Shown: positions 24,511 to 34,155, counted from the first letter of the stretch. The stretch is 64,000 nucleotides of DNA from JAIQFL01 sp035295745 (GCA_035295745.1 DATGIL010000033.1:62001-126000), one strand, 5' to 3'. Program-made: numbers and translations. The notes: generated by a model not told the origin, from the sequence alone.

Positions 24511-26640
24511 TCACCCTTCGATCAGATAAACATCGTGCAGAACGAGCGGTTGCGGGTGAAACCACGCTCGCTCACCGGTCCACTCAAATGCGATCGGTCT
24601 CTTCTCCGGAACGAGCAGGACTCGTTTGGGCTTCGAACGGCAGTGAATGCCGGCGCGAATCCCCTGCACCGCGGAGAAATCTTGTAGGCGCTGGCCTCCC
24701 GACAGTCGCTTATCGCCGGTGAAATTGAGCAGATGCAAGAACCGCTCCGTGCCGCGCGAGGTCAGCGTTGCTTCCAGATTGAGCGGAGCCTTTTCCAGCA
24801 CCATCGCGCGTTGCGACGGTGGATGTACCCCGTCCAACATCCAGGCGGCGAGTTTGCGAAGCACCGGGGTCCCGTCCTGATGGTATGTGCTAAAGAGACG
24901 GGCTGCGCAATAGATCGCCTTTCCGTCGCCGAATTGATTGAGCGTTAGGCCAGGGCCGTCAGCGGCGGCGGCAGGCGCTTGCTTCGGACCGGCCGGCGGT
25001 ACCACTTCCAGCAAAGTGTTCGCAGTGGAGCATTGGACGCGAGTATAACCGCCGCTGATCTGAACATCCATTGCAGGAACTCCCGGGACGTCGCGCACGC
25101 GAAGGTAGGCGCGGCGAACGTCCGCGTACGCAAGATAGCGGACGCCCAGGACATCGGCCAAGGAAAAGTCGGGTGAAGGCTGATTGTCGGGTGTGCGAAT
25201 TCCGGTCTCGCCAGTGACGAGCAAGGAACCGCCCCCGTGCACAAAGCGGCGGATGGCGTCGCACTCGCGAACATTCAGAATGCACTGCTCCGGCAGAACG
25301 AGAAGCCGGTACTCCTGGAGAGAATCCGCAAGTGTGTCGCTATTCAGGATGCCGAACTGCAGATGCTCCTCCACCAGCACCTTGTGCGCGCCGGCCACGC
25401 CCGGCGACGAAGGACTAGCCATCCACTCTCGGGCCGGATTCAACGGCAGCGTCGCCCAGATGGAATCGGCCGAGAGCAGAACGGCGGTCTCTTTGTGCGG
25501 TACGGAGCCGCGGATGCAGGGCTCCAGGTCCGCGGTTCTGCGATTGACGCCTCCGAAGGCCTGATACACTGCGGGATCGGGATTGCCGGAAGGATAGCTG
25601 TCGTCACCGAAATACGGACGGCCTCCATTCGCCAGCAGGATCGCTGCTTCGTGACGAAACGCTGCCGGGTCGCGCAGCGAGTAGTCACCCCAGCCATTTC
25701 CGCGTGTTGTCATACAACTCCAGTTGACGATGCCGGGCTGAGAGGAGAGGTAGCGCGCTTCGAGCGAGAGATCGAAACTGAGCGTGCCGGAATAAGGCGG
25801 CACCGGTTCCCACACGAGCTGTGTGACTTCGGGCGGCGGCTTTACAGGATTCCGAGTTACCCAGACGTGATTGAGTGCGAAGGTCAGACCGGCCTTCGCG
25901 GCAGTGAGACGCCCAACTACCTTACCCGCGTAGCGCGCACCGCTACGGCTTAACCATTGATGATGTGCGAAGACGTTCGGATCGTTGCTATCCGTTGGGA
26001 TTTCGCGCCCGGTATCCACACGAAAGGCCTGACGGCAGGATGCGCAGTAGCATGCGCCGCTCACGAATTTCGATACGAGGTTATCGAGGAAGAAGCCATC
26101 CACATCGTAGAGCGAGACGATTTCCTCGAGCTGCGGAATGTGCACCTTCTCGAGCCAGGGCGAGTTGACGCACATTTGTGCGACGTCTCCACGCGGCCGT
26201 GCCGGCTGGGACAGGTCGCGCACCATCGCCCACTCGGGGTGCTCCTGGTAAGCACGGCGGTCCGGGCCGACCGAGACATACGCCAGCACTCGAATCCCGC
26301 GCTTCTTGAGCGCCGCGCAGAATTCTCCGGTGAAGTCGCGCTTCAGGCCAGGGTGAGTCACGCCGAGTTTGGTCGGAAAGTAGCTGTAGCCGGCATTGCA
26401 GATGGCGAAACAACTGACCATCTGGAAAGCTGCGTCCTTGAGCAGAGCCGCGGCGCGCTCGGCATCGAAGCCTTCGTAGGGGGCGGGCAATTGTCCAAAA
26501 TGCGCGTCGATGTGGAGCTCGCGGTAGACTTCACCGAGCCACGGAGCGGCGGGCTCGGTTGCGGCGCGAACGAGAGGGATCGGCCCGAGCCCCAAGGCGG
26601 CGGTCGCGGTAGCGTTCCTGAAGAGGTCCCGTCGAGTCAT
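24511..26640 (-). CDS. Tat-exported glycosidase-like protein (GHL6 family with beta-galactosidase-trimerisation-like region)
   Basis: The N-terminus M-T-R-R-D-L-F-R-N-A-T-A-T-A-A-L-G-L has a twin-arginine motif and hydrophobic core. A TIM-barrel region follows, with H-I-D-A-H-F-G, a conserved V-D-G-F-F-L-D-N-L and the C-Y-C-A-S-C-R cluster seen in hypothetical glycosyl hydrolase 6 proteins (PF14871). From about residue 380 a flavodoxin-like region resembles the trimerisation domain of GH42 beta-galactosidases. The start at 26640 overlaps the stop of the PQQ dehydrogenase by four bases, so it belongs to the operon. It probably cleaves or binds a glycoside in the periplasm. Confidence 0.8.
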   Translation of the reverse strand: MTRRDLFRNATATAALGLGPIPLVRAATEPAAPWLGEVYRELHIDAHFGQLPAPYEGFDAERAAALLKDAAFQMVSCFAICNAGYSYFPTKLGVTHPGLKRDFTGEFCAALKKRGIRVLAYVSVGPDRRAYQEHPEWAMVRDLSQPARPRGDVAQMCVNSPWLEKVHIPQLEEIVSLYDVDGFFLDNLVSKFVSGACYCASCRQAFRVDTGREIPTDSNDPNVFAHHQWLSRSGARYAGKVVGRLTAAKAGLTFALNHVWVTRNPVKPPPEVTQLVWEPVPPYSGTLSFDLSLEARYLSSQPGIVNWSCMTTRGNGWGDYSLRDPAAFRHEAAILLANGGRPYFGDDSYPSGNPDPAVYQAFGGVNRRTADLEPCIRGSVPHKETAVLLSADSIWATLPLNPAREWMASPSSPGVAGAHKVLVEEHLQFGILNSDTLADSLQEYRLLVLPEQCILNVRECDAIRRFVHGGGSLLVTGETGIRTPDNQPSPDFSLADVLGVRYLAYADVRRAYLRVRDVPGVPAMDVQISGGYTRVQCSTANTLLEVVPPAGPKQAPAAAADGPGLTLNQFGDGKAIYCAARLFSTYHQDGTPVLRKLAAWMLDGVHPPSQRAMVLEKAPLNLEATLTSRGTERFLHLLNFTGDKRLSGGQRLQDFSAVQGIRAGIHCRSKPKRVLLVPEKRPIAFEWTGERAWFHPQPLVLHDVYLIEG

Positions 26641-28877
26641 TTGGCTTTGGGCAGGGCGAAGACGTAGTAGCCTTGGGCTTCCGGCTTTCCCGGCGCCCAT
26701 GCGATCGATTCGGAACCGATGTTATCGAATACCCGGCCGGTTCTTGTGCAGAATGCGATGTACTGACGTCCTGCGACTTCATAGACGGCGGGAATTCCTT
26801 CGGGATTGGATTCGAGTTCCTTCTCCCAGAGAACCTTGCCCGTGTCCTTATCGTAGGCTCGAAGCGTGCGATCGGACCACGTGCCAATCAAGATGAGACC
26901 TCCAGCCGTGACCACCAGGCCGTTGCGCGTCGGATGGTAGCTGCCGGTATCCTTAATGCCCTTGGCGGCTAGCGCGGGCACCACGCCGAGAGGAACTTGC
27001 CACTTGATGGTTCCCTCGTTGAGATCGTAGGCGGTCAGTTCCGACCATGGCGGGCCGATAGCGGGCAACCCGTTGCTGGCGTTGAGGGTTCCATAAGGCG
27101 TGTAGTAGCGCGTCTGCCCTTCTGGTGGAGGCTGGACCGGATCGCCGCTGCGCCCGCGGCCGGAGGCCGGCATTGTCAATGCGCCCGCCGTCGGATTCGC
27201 CACGTAGGCAGCCAGGGCATCGATGTCCTCCGAATTGAGCGTCGACTCCGTAAACGGGGGCATCTGTCCGCGCCCGGAACGAATCATCGCGCGGAATCCT
27301 TCAGTCCCCAGTTCCTTCGGTGAGGTCACGCCCTTGCGATCGGCGCCGTGACACTGCTCGCAGTGCTGGGCGAAGAGGGCGAAGCCCCGCTGCTCGGGAG
27401 TCGCCCCTTCCGGCACGCGCACCCGTTGCCGCGCAGAGAGCACGTGCATGGTGGGTGCATCGTTGGAGCGGACATAGAACATGCCAGTGGCCGGATCGGC
27501 CGCCGCGCCGCCCCAGTTGGATCCTCCCAGTTCGCCTGGCATGTCAATCGTGTTGCGAGTACTCGGTGGTGTGAATAGGCCTTCATTGCGCGCCTGCATC
27601 AGCAACTCCCGGAGGCGCGCTTTTTCCGCATCGTCGACGTAAGGGTTGATATCAGTGAGGGTGAATCTCTGCCGTGTGAAGGGCGGCGGCTTAGTGGGAA
27701 ACGGCTGCGTGGGGGAAGCCTGTTCACCGGGAACATCGCTTTGCGGAACACGCCGCTCTTCGATGGGCCAGAGGGGCTCGCCAGTCACGCGATCGAAGAC
27801 GTAGACGAATCCGAACTTCGTGGCTTGCGCGACCACGTCGACCATTTTGCCCTCATGGCGGACGGTGAGAAGCTTCGGGCCGGTGGTCAGATCGTAATCC
27901 CAGAGGTCGTGGTGGACGGCCTGGAAATGCCAAAGACGCTTACCGGTGCGCGCGTCGAGCGCGATGAGGCAATCGCCGAACAGATTCGCCCCAATGCGAT
28001 CGGCGCCATAGAAATCGTAGGTGGGCGAGCCGGTGGGAAAGTAGGCGATGCCGCGCTTCTCGTCGACCGAGATTTCACCCCAGGTGTTGTTGCCGCCCAC
28101 ATAGGTCCACGCGTCTTTGGGCCACGTGTCGTAGCCGAATTCTCCGGGGTGCGGGATGGTGTGGAAGATCCAGGCCATCTTGCCGGTCAGGATGTCGTAG
28201 GCGCGAATGTCGCCGAGAGCCGAGCCGTAGGATTCGCCTGGCGCGGAGCCGATCAGGATCAGGTTTTCGAAGACGCGGCCAGGGGTGCCGGTGGGTCCGC
28301 CCTGGCGCCTTGGAGACCCGTCGCGCAGATTGACGCGTCCGTCGTTGCCGAACGTGTTGATGGTGACGCCGGTGCGCGCGTTGATCTCCTGCAGACTGCT
28401 GTTGGCGGCGAAGATGAGGCGGCGATCGGAGCGGTCCTTGCTTTCCCAATAGTTGATACCACGATCGGTAGGACGGCCCTCTACTGGATGCGTCCAGATC
28501 TGCTTACCGGTAGCGGCGTCGAGCGCGACGATCGCGTTCTCTTTACCGAGAACATACATGACGCCATCGGCGATGAGGGGATTGAAGCCGAATCGTCCGC
28601 TGGAGCCGGGGACGAGGTACGTCCATGCGAGTTCGAGACGGTTTACGTTGGATTTGTTGACTTGCTTGAGGGCGGAGTATTGGAGAGAGTCGGCGGATCC
28701 GCCGTAATCGCTCCAGGTGGTGTAATGCGGGGGAGCGGCGGCAAGGAGAAAAGTCGCCACGAGCACAACTGCAGCAAACACCGAAAGCAGGGATCGGGGC
28801 TTAGGTTTTGGGGGTTGGGTCTCGCGGCCCGTCGCTGCGGTCGAGCCTGTCTGTCGCGATCGGCCTGGGCGGCCCAC
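26637..28877 (-). CDS. PQQ-dependent dehydrogenase with inserted cytochrome c domain (copy 1)
   Basis: A quinoprotein beta-propeller starts after a signal-like segment (V-V-L-V-A-T-F-L-L-A-A-A) with W-S-D-Y-G-G-S-A-D-S-L-Q-Y-S. Propeller repeats such as V-A-L-D-A-A-T-G-K-Q-I-W recur. Near residue 505 a cytochrome c domain (C-E-Q-C-H-G-A-D) is inserted, then the propeller resumes (Y-D-L-N-E-G-T-I-K-W). It should oxidise a sugar or alcohol in the periplasm and pass electrons to its own heme. The start is uncertain: the frame is open much further upstream, and I chose the GTG at 28877 as a compromise; another GTG lies at 28781. It is about 280 bases after its paralogue. Confidence 0.88.
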   Translation of the reverse strand: MGRPGRSRQTGSTAATGRETQPPKPKPRSLLSVFAAVVLVATFLLAAAPPHYTTWSDYGGSADSLQYSALKQVNKSNVNRLELAWTYLVPGSSGRFGFNPLIADGVMYVLGKENAIVALDAATGKQIWTHPVEGRPTDRGINYWESKDRSDRRLIFAANSSLQEINARTGVTINTFGNDGRVNLRDGSPRRQGGPTGTPGRVFENLILIGSAPGESYGSALGDIRAYDILTGKMAWIFHTIPHPGEFGYDTWPKDAWTYVGGNNTWGEISVDEKRGIAYFPTGSPTYDFYGADRIGANLFGDCLIALDARTGKRLWHFQAVHHDLWDYDLTTGPKLLTVRHEGKMVDVVAQATKFGFVYVFDRVTGEPLWPIEERRVPQSDVPGEQASPTQPFPTKPPPFTRQRFTLTDINPYVDDAEKARLRELLMQARNEGLFTPPSTRNTIDMPGELGGSNWGGAAADPATGMFYVRSNDAPTMHVLSARQRVRVPEGATPEQRGFALFAQHCEQCHGADRKGVTSPKELGTEGFRAMIRSGRGQMPPFTESTLNSEDIDALAAYVANPTAGALTMPASGRGRSGDPVQPPPEGQTRYYTPYGTLNASNGLPAIGPPWSELTAYDLNEGTIKWQVPLGVVPALAAKGIKDTGSYHPTRNGLVVTAGGLILIGTWSDRTLRAYDKDTGKVLWEKELESNPEGIPAVYEVAGRQYIAFCTRTGRVFDNIGSESIAWAPGKPEAQGYYVFALPKAK

Positions 28878-28931
28878 CAATCTGTATGAGAATCTTCGGG
28901 CGAGGCTGTGGCGCAAACTTTCCTGTTTACC

Positions 28932-29028
28932 GTCTCGACACTCTTGTCGGGACTTATCGGGTGTGCACCGTGCCTGCCGCACGAAGGATTTTCGGCGCCG
29001 TCTCGACACTCTTATCCAGACTTTTCGG
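28932..29028 (+). repeat. Two hairpin repeats between the PQQ dehydrogenase genes
   Basis: GTCTCGAC-actctt-GTCGGGAC (28932-28953) and GTCTCGAC-actctt-ATCCAGAC (29000-29021), the second followed by TTTTCGG, are two decayed copies of a hairpin whose perfect form is at 53196-53217. They lie in the only long gap of the eight-gene operon and may affect transcript balance. Confidence 0.65.
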
Positions 29029-29155
29029 CTGCGCTGGGATTCTGACCTTCGGCAGCGTGCGCGTGCATCGGAATTCGCGGACGATCCGAAAAGCGTCGAG
29101 ATGAGTTTCGATGCGGCAAACCGGAGTGTTTGCACATCCTTGATCATGGGCATCA

Positions 29156-31309
29156 CTATTTCGGGAGGGCGAAGACGTAGTAGCCTTGCCCTTCGGGCTT
29201 CCCCGGCTTCCATGCGATTCCGTTGTAGGAGCGGCCGACCCCGGCGAAGAAGGCGACATATTGGCGCCCCCCTGTTTCGTAGACCGCGGGGATGCCGTCG
29301 GGATTGGCGTCTACTTCGCGCTCCCAAAGCACCTTGCCCGTATCTTTGTCATACGCCCGGACCATACGGTCCGACGCCGTCGCCATAAAAATCAAGCCGC
29401 CCGCCGTAACCACGGGCCCGTTGCGCGTGGGACGATAGCTTCCCGTATCCTTGATCCCTTTCGCCGCCAGCGAAGACACTGTGCCCAAAGGAACGCGCCA
29501 CTGGATGGTGCCCTCATTGAGGTCGTATGCCACCAACTCTGCCCACGGCGGACTGATGATGGGCAGTCCGTTATTGGCATGCATCAGATTCCCGAACTGT
29601 CCGAAATAGGTAGGCTGGCGGCCGGGAGGCGGCGCGGGGTTGGCATTACCGCGTGCAGGCACGCCAGCTTTCGGATTCCCGAAATAGGCGACGATCGCAT
29701 CGAGATTCTGATCGGACACGCTGTCGGTCGAAAACGCCGGCATCTCCGCCTGCCCTTTGCGGACGACGGTTCGGACGTGCGGAGGATCGACGTTTTTGGG
29801 CGGGTCCGCACCGTGACAGGTGGCGCACTGTTGGTTGAATATCGCGAATCCGCGCTGCTCAGGCGTAGCGTTGGCTGGAATGCGCGCCGCAGTCCGCTCG
29901 GACAGTGTGGCGCTCGACGGCGCATCGACGGCCCGTACGTACAATCTCCCAGTCTCCGGGTCCGCGGCTGTTCCGCCCCAGTTGGTGCCGCCCAACTGGC
30001 CGGGCGTCTCGATGGTCTCGCGCTCCAGGCTTTGCGGCGTGAAGAGGCCGTCGTTGTGCGCCTTAGCGATCAACGCGCGCAGGCGCTCGCGTTCGGCATC
30101 ATCCACGTAAGGATTGACGTCGTCGGGAGTCAATTTCTGGCGAGAGTAGGGCGGCGGCTTGGTGGGGAAGGGCTGCGTAGGCCATGACTCCTCGCCAGGC
30201 ACTTCGCTCTTCGGCACGGGGCGCTCCTCGATGGGCCACACCGGCTCACCAGTCACGCGATTGAATACGTACAGGAATCCGAACTTGGTCGCCTGGGCTA
30301 CGATGTCGAGGGGCTTGCCGTTGTGGCGCACGGTCAACAGTTTGGGGGCGGTAGTGGGGTCGTAGTCCCAAAGATCGTGGTGAACCAGTTGGTAATGCCA
30401 CAGGCGTTTGCCGGTGCGCGCATCGAGCGCCAGGATGCAATCGCCGAAAAGACCCATCCCCTTGCGATCGGCGCCGTAAAGATCGTAGGTGGGCGATCCC
30501 AGCGGGAAGTACGCGATGCCGCGCTTCTCGTCGATCGAGATTTCGCCCCAGGCATTGACGCCTCCGATATATTTCCAGGCGTCCTTGGGCCAGGTTTCGT
30601 AGCCGAACTCGCCAGGATGCGGCACGGTGTGGAAGGTCCATACCAGCTTGCCGGTGAGCACGTCGTATGCGCGCAAGTCTCCGGGGGGATCGCCGTATCC
30701 CTCGCCAGTCGCGGAGCCGAGAATGATCAGGTTCTCGAAGACCCGCCCGGGCGTGCCGCTTTGAATGTTGCGGATGGTTTTGGGATCGCGGCCCAATCCC
30801 TCGCGCAAGTCGACGCGCCCATCTTTTCCGAACGACGGAATGGTCACGCCGGTGCGCAGATTGATCTCCTGCAGATAACTCTCGGCGGCGAAGATCAGGC
30901 GGCGGTCGGAGCCGTCTTTGCTCTGCCAGTAATTAAAGCCGCGATCGGTGGGACGGCCCTCCACCGGGTGATTCCAGAGCGGCTTGCCGGTGGCCGCGTC
31001 GATGGCGACGACGGCACTGTCCTTACCCACCACGTACATCGCGTCATCCACCACCAAAGGGCTGAAGGCGAAACGCCCGCCAGGACCGGGAGCGGGATAG
31101 AACCAGGCGGGTTCGAGTTTGGCGACATTCTTCTTATCGATCAGCTTCAGCGACGAGTACTGCATCGTATCGGCCGACCCGCCGTAGTCGCTCCACGTGG
31201 AGTAGGGCTGCGGGCGGGCGCCCGACTGTCCGCGCAAGAGCACGATCCCGCCGAGCAGACAGACGCCGACCCCGGCGGCGTACATTCGTCGATGGTTCGC
31301 GCAAGTCAT
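29156..31309 (-). CDS. PQQ-dependent dehydrogenase with inserted cytochrome c domain (copy 2)
   Basis: A 717-residue paralogue of the protein at 26637. A signal peptide (Y-A-A-G-V-G-V-C-L-L-G-G-I-V-L-L) precedes P-Y-S-T-W-S-D-Y-G-G-S-A-D. The propeller motifs match, and a heme site C-A-T-C-H-G-A-D lies near residue 495, followed by M-P-A-F-S whose methionine may be the sixth heme ligand. The inserted heme domain between propeller blades differs from the usual C-terminal placement in quinohemoproteins. The ATG shares one base with the stop of the TIM-ThuA gene (TAATG), so the two are coupled. Substrate unknown; sugar or polyol fits the locus. Confidence 0.92.
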   Translation of the reverse strand: MTCANHRRMYAAGVGVCLLGGIVLLRGQSGARPQPYSTWSDYGGSADTMQYSSLKLIDKKNVAKLEPAWFYPAPGPGGRFAFSPLVVDDAMYVVGKDSAVVAIDAATGKPLWNHPVEGRPTDRGFNYWQSKDGSDRRLIFAAESYLQEINLRTGVTIPSFGKDGRVDLREGLGRDPKTIRNIQSGTPGRVFENLIILGSATGEGYGDPPGDLRAYDVLTGKLVWTFHTVPHPGEFGYETWPKDAWKYIGGVNAWGEISIDEKRGIAYFPLGSPTYDLYGADRKGMGLFGDCILALDARTGKRLWHYQLVHHDLWDYDPTTAPKLLTVRHNGKPLDIVAQATKFGFLYVFNRVTGEPVWPIEERPVPKSEVPGEESWPTQPFPTKPPPYSRQKLTPDDVNPYVDDAERERLRALIAKAHNDGLFTPQSLERETIETPGQLGGTNWGGTAADPETGRLYVRAVDAPSSATLSERTAARIPANATPEQRGFAIFNQQCATCHGADPPKNVDPPHVRTVVRKGQAEMPAFSTDSVSDQNLDAIVAYFGNPKAGVPARGNANPAPPPGRQPTYFGQFGNLMHANNGLPIISPPWAELVAYDLNEGTIQWRVPLGTVSSLAAKGIKDTGSYRPTRNGPVVTAGGLIFMATASDRMVRAYDKDTGKVLWEREVDANPDGIPAVYETGGRQYVAFFAGVGRSYNGIAWKPGKPEGQGYYVFALPK

Positions 31310-33114
31310 TATCGTTTCGCCAGTTTTGCGCTGGGCGTGGCGTCCGCGTCCAGGTCGCCGAGGACATACTGGACCGCAGCCAACACGTGCTGCGTCCACA
31401 TGGGATTGGTGTAGAAGTCGGTGGTATGCCCGAGCGGTGTGAAATAGGTACGGCCCTTGCCGTAAGTTTTGATCCAGGCCAAGCCGTAGTCCTGATCGGG
31501 ACGGGTGCATTCGGGGCAGAACCTGCCTGCGGTCGCCATGTCCGACTTCTCTACGTCGAGGCTGAGCAGCACGTGCTGCTTCTCGCGGCTGTACGGCGAG
31601 TAGACCGGAAAATGATAGAACTCGTCGGTGTGATCGAAGCTGGCGGAGCCGAAGCTCTTGGTGAGCGGGCTGTTGGGATCATCGATCTTGACCACCTGCT
31701 TTTCGGTGTGATGCGCGCCGGCCCATCCTCCCATCATCTCGGCGAATTCGGGCCAGTTGTTGTCGGCAAACGTGACGGCGTGGTGTCCGCCCAGTCCCCC
31801 GCCCTCGCGGATGAAGCGCAGAATTCCCTCGCGCACCTCCGGATCGTTGTGCACCATGCCGCACACATTGTTGAACCACACGGCATCGTACTCCTTGATC
31901 TTGGGATATTTCAGAAGCTCCAGGTCGTTGCTGAACGTTACGGTGAAGGCGCCGGTGTACTTGGCCATCAGCTCGAGCATCAGCGTTCCATGCGGAATGG
32001 TGGCGTGTCCAGAATACATCTGAAGATCGGTGACCAGCAGCTTGCGGGGCTTCTTGGGCTGCACGATCGCCTTACGCGGCGCTCCATCGTCGATCTGCTT
32101 CTTCATGTCGGCGCTGAGCAGCTCGGGACCACGGATCTTGCCTGGGGGAGAATCCACCATCCGCCGCACACGTGCCGCCATGGCAGGCCACATGGCGCGC
32201 TCGAAGCCGGTCATGGATTTCTGGAGGTCGGCATAGACATCGGAGGCGCCGGTGGAATCGATGGAGATGAAGAGAGGCTTGAGCTCGGCGTGATAGGCGG
32301 CGACGAAGAAGTCCGAAAGCCCCGCGGCACCGCTTCCCAAGGTTACATCCTTCCCTTTCGCGCCCAGGGCGCTACGGTCGTGAATGTCGATCGCCATCAA
32401 CCTATCCTTGACCATCGCGAGGCCGTCTACAGGCTTGATCCCTTCCTGCATCCAGCCGCCGAGGTCGGCCGCAATTCCGATGTTCTTGCCATGGCCCTGC
32501 AAGGAGCTCATCACGGTTTTCGGATCTTTGCTGGCGTCGAGGGCGACCGCGATCGAGTATTCGGAGGCGAGACGGTCCAATCCAGCGAGAGCGCCGGCTG
32601 GCGCGCTGGTGACAATCAGGGGAGCGTTGATAGACTTGGCAAATTCGAAGACCTGCCGCGCCGAATTCTCATCGGAGCCGATGTTGTCAACGCGATACGC
32701 AAGGATCGCCTGGTTATACTCGCGCAGTTTGCGAACTACAGCGGCTCGTTCGCCTGCTTGCAGATGGTAGTCCAGATTTTTGGGAATTTCGGGAGCGATG
32801 CGCTGCGAGCTGGAGGCTTCCACACCGGTCACGCCAAGGAGGTCTGACTTGACGATGGCCTCCGCCAAGGTCAACTGTTTGAAGTCGGCGGTGGCGATGC
32901 CGACGTGCCATCCGAACCAGATATTATTATCGGCGGCACCGACACGGATCGTGCCGAGGCTCGCGCCGGTCGGGCGCTGCGACAGGTTGGGAATGGCAGG
33001 AGCGTTCTGGCCGCCCTTGGTTCCGTTCGCTCCCTTAGTCGGTGGGGCCTGTTGCGCGAGAAGCACCAGCCCGATTGCACCTGCGAGGATTAAAGCGTAC
33101 GTAGCTTTTTTCAT
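31309..33114 (-). CDS. Exported fusion of a TIM-barrel sugar isomerase-like domain and a ThuA domain
   Basis: After an N-terminal membrane or signal segment (Y-A-L-I-L-A-G-A-I-G-L-V-L-L-A) comes a xylose-isomerase/AP-endonuclease-like TIM barrel, residues about 65-330 (G-V-T-G-V-E-A-S, I-D-I-H-D-R). A ThuA domain follows from about 355 to 590 with L-L-V-T-D-L-Q-M-Y-S-G-H, G-G-L-G-G-H-H-A and a C-terminal F-T-P-L-G-H-T-T-D-F-Y. ThuA-like proteins occur in trehalose/3-keto-sugar utilisation loci and have a glutamine-amidotransferase-like fold. It lies between a separate sugar isomerase-like gene and a PQQ dehydrogenase gene. Confidence 0.88.
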   Translation of the reverse strand: MKKATYALILAGAIGLVLLAQQAPPTKGANGTKGGQNAPAIPNLSQRPTGASLGTIRVGAADNNIWFGWHVGIATADFKQLTLAEAIVKSDLLGVTGVEASSSQRIAPEIPKNLDYHLQAGERAAVVRKLREYNQAILAYRVDNIGSDENSARQVFEFAKSINAPLIVTSAPAGALAGLDRLASEYSIAVALDASKDPKTVMSSLQGHGKNIGIAADLGGWMQEGIKPVDGLAMVKDRLMAIDIHDRSALGAKGKDVTLGSGAAGLSDFFVAAYHAELKPLFISIDSTGASDVYADLQKSMTGFERAMWPAMAARVRRMVDSPPGKIRGPELLSADMKKQIDDGAPRKAIVQPKKPRKLLVTDLQMYSGHATIPHGTLMLELMAKYTGAFTVTFSNDLELLKYPKIKEYDAVWFNNVCGMVHNDPEVREGILRFIREGGGLGGHHAVTFADNNWPEFAEMMGGWAGAHHTEKQVVKIDDPNSPLTKSFGSASFDHTDEFYHFPVYSPYSREKQHVLLSLDVEKSDMATAGRFCPECTRPDQDYGLAWIKTYGKGRTYFTPLGHTTDFYTNPMWTQHVLAAVQYVLGDLDADATPSAKLAKR

Positions 33115-33156
33115 GTCTGTGTACCCGATTTGGTTGCGCCGGGCGCGTTGCTGCAA

Positions 33157-34074
33157 TCACGTCCGGAACCTGTAGCCCAATTTCTGCAGATATGCCTTGC
33201 TCGTCTGAGCTGTTTCGAGAGGCGTCATGGGAGCGTTGGCCGAGGGGTCCAGTTCCACCATGATGTTGGCCTGTTGATGGCCTTCTTCCAAGGTGTCGAG
33301 AACGCCCGAAATATCTACCTCGCCCATGCCCAAGGGGCAGTAGCCGGCGTAATTCTGCCAGCCCTTGTAGTCCTTCAAATGCATGTGCTTGACGAGCGGC
33401 AGAAAGTCCTTAATCACCTGGGCCGCATTGGAGCCGCCCTTCTGCAGTTGTCCTACGTCAGGGGCGAACTTCAGGTGCTCCGTCTTCACCCCTTCCATCA
33501 CTGTATAGACTTCGTCGTGGGTCTCGACGGCAGTACCGGTGTGCTGGTGCAGACCCGCGCCCAAGCCGATGTCGTTCAGTGCCATCGCGGAATCGTTCAA
33601 GCCGGAGATGACTGCCGCTCGATATTGTTTGAAGTCGTAGCTGTCGCGCTTGACGCCGTTCACTTGCAGGACACCGAACACGCCGCCATATTTCTTGATG
33701 ATCTTGCCGAGGCGGATGACCCCCTCGAGGCTTTCCTTCGCCTTGCTGGGGTCCGTCACATTGATGCGAATGTACCCGGAGGTCAGCGGCAGCTTATAGC
33801 GGTCCATCAGCGGACGCAGTGTATCTTTCGCGTCCCAATCCTCCAGGACTTCCGGGAAGGTCTCAAAGCCGTTGAAGCCAAGCGCGGATATGTCGCGAAC
33901 CGCGGGCTCAAGTGTCGCGTCGGCCTCCGGACCGCGGGGGAATGTGCCCCAGGTGATGCAAGTGTGCCCGATCTTCAGATTGCGCGGAATGGCCGCGCGA
34001 GCGGGAATACCAGCGCCTCCCAGAACGGCGCATACCGTCGTAGCGAACCCGCGCCGGCCGATTACAGCTCTCAC
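33157..34074 (-). CDS. Tat-exported sugar phosphate isomerase/epimerase-like TIM barrel protein
   Basis: A 305-residue protein whose N-terminus I-G-R-R-G-F-A-T-T-V-C-A-V-L-G-G carries a Tat-like signal. The barrel has features of the AP-endonuclease-2/IolE superfamily: G-F-N-G-F-E-T-F-P-E, G-L-H-Q-H-T-G-T, D-V-G-Q-L, K-H-M-H-L-K-D-Y and M-V-E-L-D, which supply metal-binding E, D and H residues. Exported members are often linked to oxidised sugars in Acidobacteriota and Planctomycetes. The start is the GTG at 34074, preceded by GGGAGGA. It is the first gene of the eight-gene operon, 17 bases from the candidate IclR operator. Confidence 0.88.
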   Translation of the reverse strand: MRAVIGRRGFATTVCAVLGGAGIPARAAIPRNLKIGHTCITWGTFPRGPEADATLEPAVRDISALGFNGFETFPEVLEDWDAKDTLRPLMDRYKLPLTSGYIRINVTDPSKAKESLEGVIRLGKIIKKYGGVFGVLQVNGVKRDSYDFKQYRAAVISGLNDSAMALNDIGLGAGLHQHTGTAVETHDEVYTVMEGVKTEHLKFAPDVGQLQKGGSNAAQVIKDFLPLVKHMHLKDYKGWQNYAGYCPLGMGEVDISGVLDTLEEGHQQANIMVELDPSANAPMTPLETAQTSKAYLQKLGYRFRT

Positions 34075-34091
34075 ACATCCTCCCGCTCATA

Positions 34092-34106
34092 TTGCGTATT
34101 GTGCAA
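34092..34106 (-). promoter_or_regulatory. Candidate IclR operator, site A (eight-gene operon)
   Basis: On the minus strand this reads TTGCACAATACGCAA. It differs by one base from site B (40097-40111), read on the plus strand. It lies immediately upstream of the GTG at 34074, where a bound repressor would block transcription or early elongation. Confidence 0.65.
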
Positions 34107-34155
34107 TGAATATCTCTTCATCGCGGACGCATGCTATCAAGCCCTCGGAGGGATG

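Noticed and set aside
28878..29327. Long N-terminal extension of the first PQQ dehydrogenase
   Set aside because: The extra frame crosses hairpin repeats and the end of the other PQQ gene. Arg/Ser-rich translation with no signal peptide argues against coding.
30323..32847. Long plus-strand frames (363 and 486 residues)
   Set aside because: Antisense to the PQQ dehydrogenase and TIM-ThuA genes. No domain motifs, and the opposite strand is clearly coding.
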